Assembly (NCBI RefSeq): GCF_022539665.2
Contig: NC_081332.1
Location: 1,695,773 to 1,759,772 of the forward strand
Length of the DNA: 64,000 bases
Source: Daphnia carinata
Lineage: Eukaryota > Arthropoda > Branchiopoda > Diplostraca > Daphniidae
Direction: 5' to 3'
Each line of letters begins with the position of its first letter. Positions within the stretch are counted from its first letter, which is position 1. The notes beneath the pieces are model-generated. The model saw nothing but the letters and a program-made list of their open reading frames with translations, had not been told where the DNA came from and did not search any database. Below are positions 58,705 through 64,000 of this stretch, piece after piece. The translations under genes and the position numbers were made by a program.

Positions 58705-61700
58705 TCACTTTCCGCTGTTTTTCGAACTCCAACGAAACCAATGTCTACCCTTCGGTTTACTCTCTTCGTGATCACCGGAGATTGGCTCGTATTGCGTAGG
58801 TTGCGGTTTATTGTATTCTTGACCATAATTTGACGCGGCAGCCGGATTTGTTGATTGGTATGTTTGCTGTCGATTGTCCCTTGTACCTGCGCTATGTACC
58901 GGTTGCGACGTACCATTGGCCAACATCTGCTGTATGTCATCTAATGTCTCTAGACGTGTCATGTAGCCAGGGGCCTGTTCCTCCATGACACGACTCCTCA
59001 TCAAACTCAGGTAATCGGATGGACTGAGTACGTTCGAACGTAAAGCTGTGGATTCAAGTAACTTGACGTTCTTAGCCACTTGTTCGAGCAGAGTCAAGAC
59101 TTTGACTCTAGCCACTTCTAAATCGTACGAGCACTCGTCCAGCATTTTTTCAGCGTCCATCTTGCCTTCGTAATTCAATTCGTACTGGGCTTTCATGTCC
59201 AAAAAAGTCAATGTTACCTTGTCTGGAACCAAACGCCATTCCATTTCTTCCATCTTATGGTCAGATGGCGGACAGTGGCAGGCATTATTTCCACAATGCC
59301 CTGTTTTTTTAGGGAGTGACTTTTGTTTTTTGATTTGCCTTTCGCAGGTTTTATTGCACCTGCCGCAGTTATAGGCAAAGTATCCCTTTTCACATTGCAA
59401 CTTCTCAGTCTGCTCAAACGTGAAATTCTTGGTAGCTTCCATATTATGGCCATATGTTTTCAATTTCCTCTGAAAAATTTCTATGCTTTCGATGTTGATT
59501 AGACACACTTCCATTTCTTCTTCGATGTCTTTCAGCGATTGTTCCAGTTGGCGTCTACTGTGAATGACTTCCCGTGTGGACTTGAGATCCCTACCCTTCA
59601 TTCTCTCCAACATATCAAAAAATTTCTTAAAATTTTCGTGACCCATGTCCCAGAACAATTGGTCGAAACTGAATTCGTCATCTCCCTGTTTCACGTTGGA
59701 ACAATAGAGAACGGAGCTATTGAATTTGCTGTAGGCGATGCCATCCGATGTCGCGGGGAAATTAGCAGAAAGACAAGCACCGACGACGGGAGGATCAGCA
59801 TTATCAGCAAATGTCACCAACAAGCGAAGGTTCGCCTTCATGTCTTTTCCAAAGATAGAAAGAACCGAGTCGATGATGTAGCGCTGCGTTACCGTCAATC
59901 GACTGTCACCCGAAGCGGCGACAAAACAGGCGGCGTGAATTTCATTTATTGGAATTTCTTGTTGAGTCAGAAAGCTGTGGATGGCGGCCGTGATTTCCTT
60001 GTCTCTTTTAACTCCTCTTGTATCGCCGTAGCCAGGGGTATCGATGATGGTTATCGAATGCGGAATGGCCATTCCTTTTTTATGGTGGAGTGTATAGGCC
60101 GTCACAGAACTCGTTTGACTGTGCGCTTGGTTCCTGGCCGCGTCCTCGTCTTCGCGGACGCATTTGAAACGGAACGGATCCTTCCACTGGACGCCGAAGA
60201 TGTAGTTGACCATGCCGTTGATCAAAGTGCTCTTTCCGCATCCAGTGGCGCCCATCAAAATGATGATTTTATGATTCTTCGGATTAGGCAACCGAATAGA
60301 GTCGCCGAGCCGGCAGATTTCGAACCAATTGATTTTGGCGCTGTTTGTTTTTTTCGTCGCGTTTAGCAAGTATACGTTTGGCGATCCCTTTTTGTTTAAT
60401 CTGCTGTACGATCTGCTCTCGTCAGCATAAATTTCAGCAATTCTTCGATTGTCATGGAGCTCCGTGTTTTCGCAGGCCACCCATCTATCATTTTGTTCAT
60501 CATAAGGATCTACTCCCCCAGCTTCGACTTTGTCATTAACTCTGCCATGTACGCGTTCTTGTTTCTTGCTGCTATCGTCGTTCAGTTTCATCCGAGGTTG
60601 AACGACGGCGGATGTTGATTGCCCTCTTGCTTTTGCGTCACTCAAATTGAGTTTTCCAATTGGTAAATTTTGTATTTCTGCCTCGCATTCTATTCCGCTC
60701 TGGCCTTTCTGGTTAACGGTGTTTGCAGTTGACTGCGCCTGCTCCATCGGCGATGCTGTTGGCGGTGACCCTTTCATATGCTGATTGCAACCTGCATCAT
60801 TCATTTCTTCAGAGGAGGAGTCCATTTCAATGTCCATCTCGGTTTCTTCGTTTTCCTTCAATTGAGCTGTGGGATTTTCAGCAAAATTGGGGTTGATACG
60901 CCCAGAATCCTTGTCCGTCCTCAACTGTTGATTTTCATTTGAAACAATGGTTGGAACCAAAGGAGCAGGCAAACAAGCGAGATTAGAAGAACTGCTAGGA
61001 AAACATTTTTGCTTTTCTTTCTTTTCCAAGTCTTGAATGGGATTATACCCCGGCATCATGTCTGACGATTTTTCGGAATAGTCTACGGTTATTGTAGTTC
61101 CTTCTTTCAACTTCGAATAATCAAGTACTATGTGGTAGTTCATGGTGTTCACGTTCCGTTCTGCCTCGCTTGCGAATTTCCTTAACGCAGTATAAACAGA
61201 TTGGAGTAGCCCTTTCTCATGGGAGAAAATCGGTAAAACGGGTCGTACAGCATTCGAGATTTGTTGACCAACTGATTCCTCTAATTTACGTATAAGAACG
61301 TCCTGTATGTATTCGACTTTCAAGACGAACTGTTTGGCTATTTTGCAATCTTTGGAAGCCATTTGAGCTTCGATTTCCGCCGAATTCAGTAGTTTAAAAC
61401 TTGTGCCACTCAAAAGCCAACCAATTTCTTCAAGTTCCACCCGCCGATAGGCAAACAAGTCGATTATTGTATTCAGCAAATTTGAAATAGAACGCATTTG
61501 TTCTAAAGCTTTTTCGGGCGAAGATGTCTCATGGATCTTGTATTCTTCTTCCACTTTCTTCCAAAACTTAGCCATCAAACTTTGGAAATTATAAAAAAGT
61601 GTTGCGAGATGAGGAAAATGTTTAAGAGAAGGATCGCTGGAAATGTCACGGATCTCTTCCGTCATCCATTTACTGGTCACTCGATGCCGCTCTTTTTCCA

Positions 61701-62641
61701 GATAGATATCGCCCTTCCTATCTGACCACATCCGTGCTTCGATCCTGGCAGCTGGTATGTCTCGTAGGAGAAATTCAATGGGTTTCCATTTCTTCTGAAT
61801 GTTGCCCGTATCAGAACTTGACAGATCTTGCAAGTAGTGGATGAATGCCTCGAAAGACATTTCTCTCTTATAACCATTTTCGATACTACTCAAAACCGTA
61901 CACGAGACTTGATGCAATTCGAATGGCAATTTCGCACTAGTCGATTTCATGTTTGTTTCATCAAAATATTTCTTAGCTGCCAAGTAAATTTTGAATTCAG
62001 CGCTTGGCTTTGTTTCTGGGGATAAATTCAAGGTTTTTCGCATTGAACATATCACCTCCACGCCGTAGACGACCTCGTCAATCATATGCGTTGGTGTCGT
62101 CCATTTCAGTCGATCGTCATCAATTTTCGATCGTAGAAAATCGGAATCCAGGGTTTCCTTTCGTCGCGCTACTCGGAAAAATAGAGTGACTTGAGCATGC
62201 TTTTCATCGCCATCCATCGAGTTTGTATACAGGTAATCGGCGAACCAACATTGGCGACCGGGCACAGACCCTTGGTTGATACTCTGAAGTAGATGGGAGT
62301 TGATACCCAAAATGGAATGTTTGAATTTTTCGGGTTGCTGATAGAAAAAGGAAGGCGTCCATTTCCCAGCGGTTTCCGATATCGTTTTGCGGTCGTTCGG
62401 CACTTCGATTCCATCTGGGACGCATACATAACACCAGTTATAAGAAAGCTAAAATTTTTGATGAGGCAGTCTAACGAGTCAACTTATAGTAGAATTTTAA
62501 AATGTAACAGAAGCTATATTTGATACTGTATATGTTGAACATGTTTTATTTACATGTGGAAATGACGTCGGTGAAGTAGTTGTAGAGACCTCCAACCTGC
62601 GCGTCCCTACCTAGAGCTGATATTCGAATGGGCTCAGCCAT
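58705..62641 (-). CDS. SNTX-like/AIG1-type GTPase, type A, pair 2
   Basis: Two exons, 62554-62641 and 58705-62414, give about 1265 residues, colinear with the type-A gene of pair 1. N-terminal ISALGRDAQVGGLYNYFTD is closer to the SNTX consensus than in its paralogue. SNTX-like blocks include MIDEVVYGVEVICSM and LHQVSCTVLSSI. An acidic linker rich in Glu, Ser and Gln (about 450-690) leads to KKGSPNVYLLNATKK and the GTPase, with GATGCGKST near 750, DTPGYGDTRG and VTFADNADPP. The Cys/His module lies near 1047-1079 (CGRCNKTC...CHCPPSDH). The tail is shorter than in pair 1. The GTPase and Cys-rich parts match the paralogue closely, whereas linkers and tails are barely alignable, a pattern expected if these parts evolve fast. 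It is divergent from the gene starting at 63616. Confidence 0.85.
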
Positions 62642-63615
62642 TTGTGAAAACAAACTGAGACGTGGCAATAGTTAAGGAGGGATCGTAATAAATGTTCTAT
62701 TAACTGCTTACCTGTTAGTTTTCCGTCAGATTTTGAATTTCTCGCACGGGCAAAGAAAACCCTTCCAACAGGTGAATTTCCTTAATATGCAAAGCAGCAC
62801 GGAATCTATGTAGAACGCAACTGAGTCAACGGTGAAATGGTTTGCAAAGAATTGAGACACCCACTATCAACGAAGCATCCTTCCTTTCGAAATATTCCTA
62901 CAGGTTTTACACACGTTATCGTCAGCGGTCAATCAAAAGTCATGCCCACGATTAGCTGGCGCTTGTTCAACCTTGCTATCAGCCCTAAATTGTGAGCTCA
63001 AACATGATAAGAACGTTACCTGCCCACACGTTATTTGCTTCGGAAAGTCCTGCTATAGTGTCGCAATTGTGGTAGAATGAAAAACAAGCTGAGCTCCGTT
63101 ATCAGTTCCAGTGAAGTCAACGTGCGTTATTCATACACAATCCAAATAAAAAGCGCATTTGGACAATAGCAAAGTTCAAAAAGAATATGCCAGAGTTCTA
63201 TAGTTTTATAATTCACCTGCTCGTGTCAGGAGATAACAATGGTCAAACATTAGGTGGTGCAATTGCAAGGTGTATCTAGCCTGGAAAAAGAACAAACAAA
63301 CTTGATGGATGTTTCAAAAGAAAGATAACTGTCGTTATTATCGCGAACGAATCGCATAGCCAACCTAAGCACATAGAACTTTAAACATCAACGATGAGCT
63401 CATTGCGGCGTAGTTTTTCCCCCTGTTACTCCCAGCTGACGCTATCAGTTTAAGTGTTTTATTAAATTCGTTTCCAAAGAAATAGCTGGTGCCACTGGAC
63501 TGTATCAATTTCGTTTCCTCGCCTAGTAACAGCCTGTTCGATCTTGTTTTAGTTTGTCGCACCAGCTGTGAACGAACGCAAGTGCATCAATAAACTTTAA
63601 ACAAATCGTTTAAAA
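62642..63615. promoter_or_regulatory. Shared divergent promoter region, pair 2
   Basis: The 974 bp between the divergent start codons are equivalent to 50326-50969. GATAA cores occur (for example 63005-63009), but I see no obvious long match to the pair-1 region and no TATA box. Confidence 0.45.
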
Positions 63616-64000
63616 ATGCCTACGCATCTGGACGGGATCGAAATACTGGCACTAGGCCGCCAGTTTAACATTGGAACACTTTATAATTATGTCGATGATA
63701 GCATCATACCAAGTAAGAATGCAATTCATAACACAAATGTTAATGTTCGTATAATTATAGTATGTTGGGTGTGTCCAGGTATTCGATTATGGGACCCATA
63801 TGATGTGTCCAATTCAGCCGTTGTCGAACCAAACGAAAATGCTGAAGTCTTTCTAAAGACGATCGCGCAAACCAACGAGGAAGGCGAGAATCCTGATGAA
63901 GGAGAAGATCAAACACCGTTCCTGTCCAATTTAGGAATGGACGATCACACGGCCATGAGTTTGATGGCCGGACTGTTGCGTCCATCTCTAAAAGGAGCTT
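63616..64000 (+). CDS. SNTX-like GTPase gene, type B, pair 2, 5' part only
   Basis: Exon 1 (63616-63712) and the beginning of exon 2 (63779-64000) have the same intron position and phase as the type-B gene of pair 1. Seen: ILALGRQFNIGTLYNYVDD at the N-terminus, IRLWDP just after the intron, an acidic stretch, and the block LGMDDHTAMSLMAGLLRPSL, almost identical to pair 1. The FN3, GTPase and Cys-rich parts should lie to the right of the window. Confidence 0.85.
   Translation, partial: MPTHLDGIEILALGRQFNIGTLYNYVDDSIIPSKNAIHNTNVNVRIIIVCWVCPGIRLWDPYDVSNSAVVEPNENAEVFLKTIAQTNEEGENPDEGEDQTPFLSNLGMDDHTAMSLMAGLLRPSLKGA

Noticed and set aside
1-64000. CRISPR arrays, rRNA genes, bacterial operons or viral genes
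   Set aside because: No regularly spaced repeats, rRNA-like sequence or prokaryotic or viral gene was seen; the gene structure is animal throughout.

Overview
The window looks like a gene-dense arthropod nuclear genome, most likely a branchiopod crustacean close to Daphnia. I infer this from very short GT-AG introns (mostly 50-75 bp), arthropod-type ionotropic receptors, a CYP4-type P450, an NRF-6-like acyltransferase and a dense CLCA/SLC22/HSC70 background. No bacterial or viral gene was seen. Most genes are split, so the models were assembled by following frame and splice phase by eye. Joints with unusual donors are flagged.

Left part (1-26 kb): a CLCA-family gene running off the left edge (minus); a complete 12-exon CYP4-like P450 (minus); a 7-exon ionotropic-receptor gene (plus) whose channel core is missing; a repeat-rich stretch at 10.2-18 kb with two long inverted repeat arms, a TTAA-flanked MITE-like element and a 12-bp-unit minisatellite open on both strands; a complete 11-exon SLC22-type transporter (minus); then about 5 kb without recognised genes except a tRNA-derived SINE.

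Middle (26-41 kb): a complete cytosolic HSC70 (plus, EEVD end); a 2-oxoglutarate/Fe(II)-dioxygenase-like gene that has lost its iron and cosubstrate residues (plus); an intact intronless ionotropic receptor (plus); a complete 11-exon NRF-6-like membrane acyltransferase (plus); and a small secreted-protein gene (minus).

Right part (41-64 kb): a cluster of large AIG1/GIMAP-like GTPases. One (41.0-42.9 kb, minus) joins four MS4A/CD20-like membrane segments to the GTPase. The others form two divergent head-to-head pairs: type A minus (SNTX-like N-terminus, low-complexity linker, GTPase, Cys-rich domain) beside type B plus (SNTX-like N-terminus, two FN3-like domains, GTPase, Cys-rich domain). Pair 1 is 45981-55002; pair 2 starts at 58705 and leaves the window on the right. 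Between the pairs sits a RUS1/DUF647 gene lacking its N-terminal exons. Its upstream side is a 0.74-kb copy of the segment upstream of the MS4A-GTPase gene; that segment carries a TATA box and a 5' leader exon with a splice donor.

The strongest candidate for an undescribed system is this cluster: paired, divergently transcribed SNTX-like GTPases, a tetraspan-GTPase fusion and a duplicated promoter/leader cassette. A role in innate immunity or membrane defence is inference from the families (AIG1/GIMAP GTPases, SNTX-like modules), not shown by the sequence.
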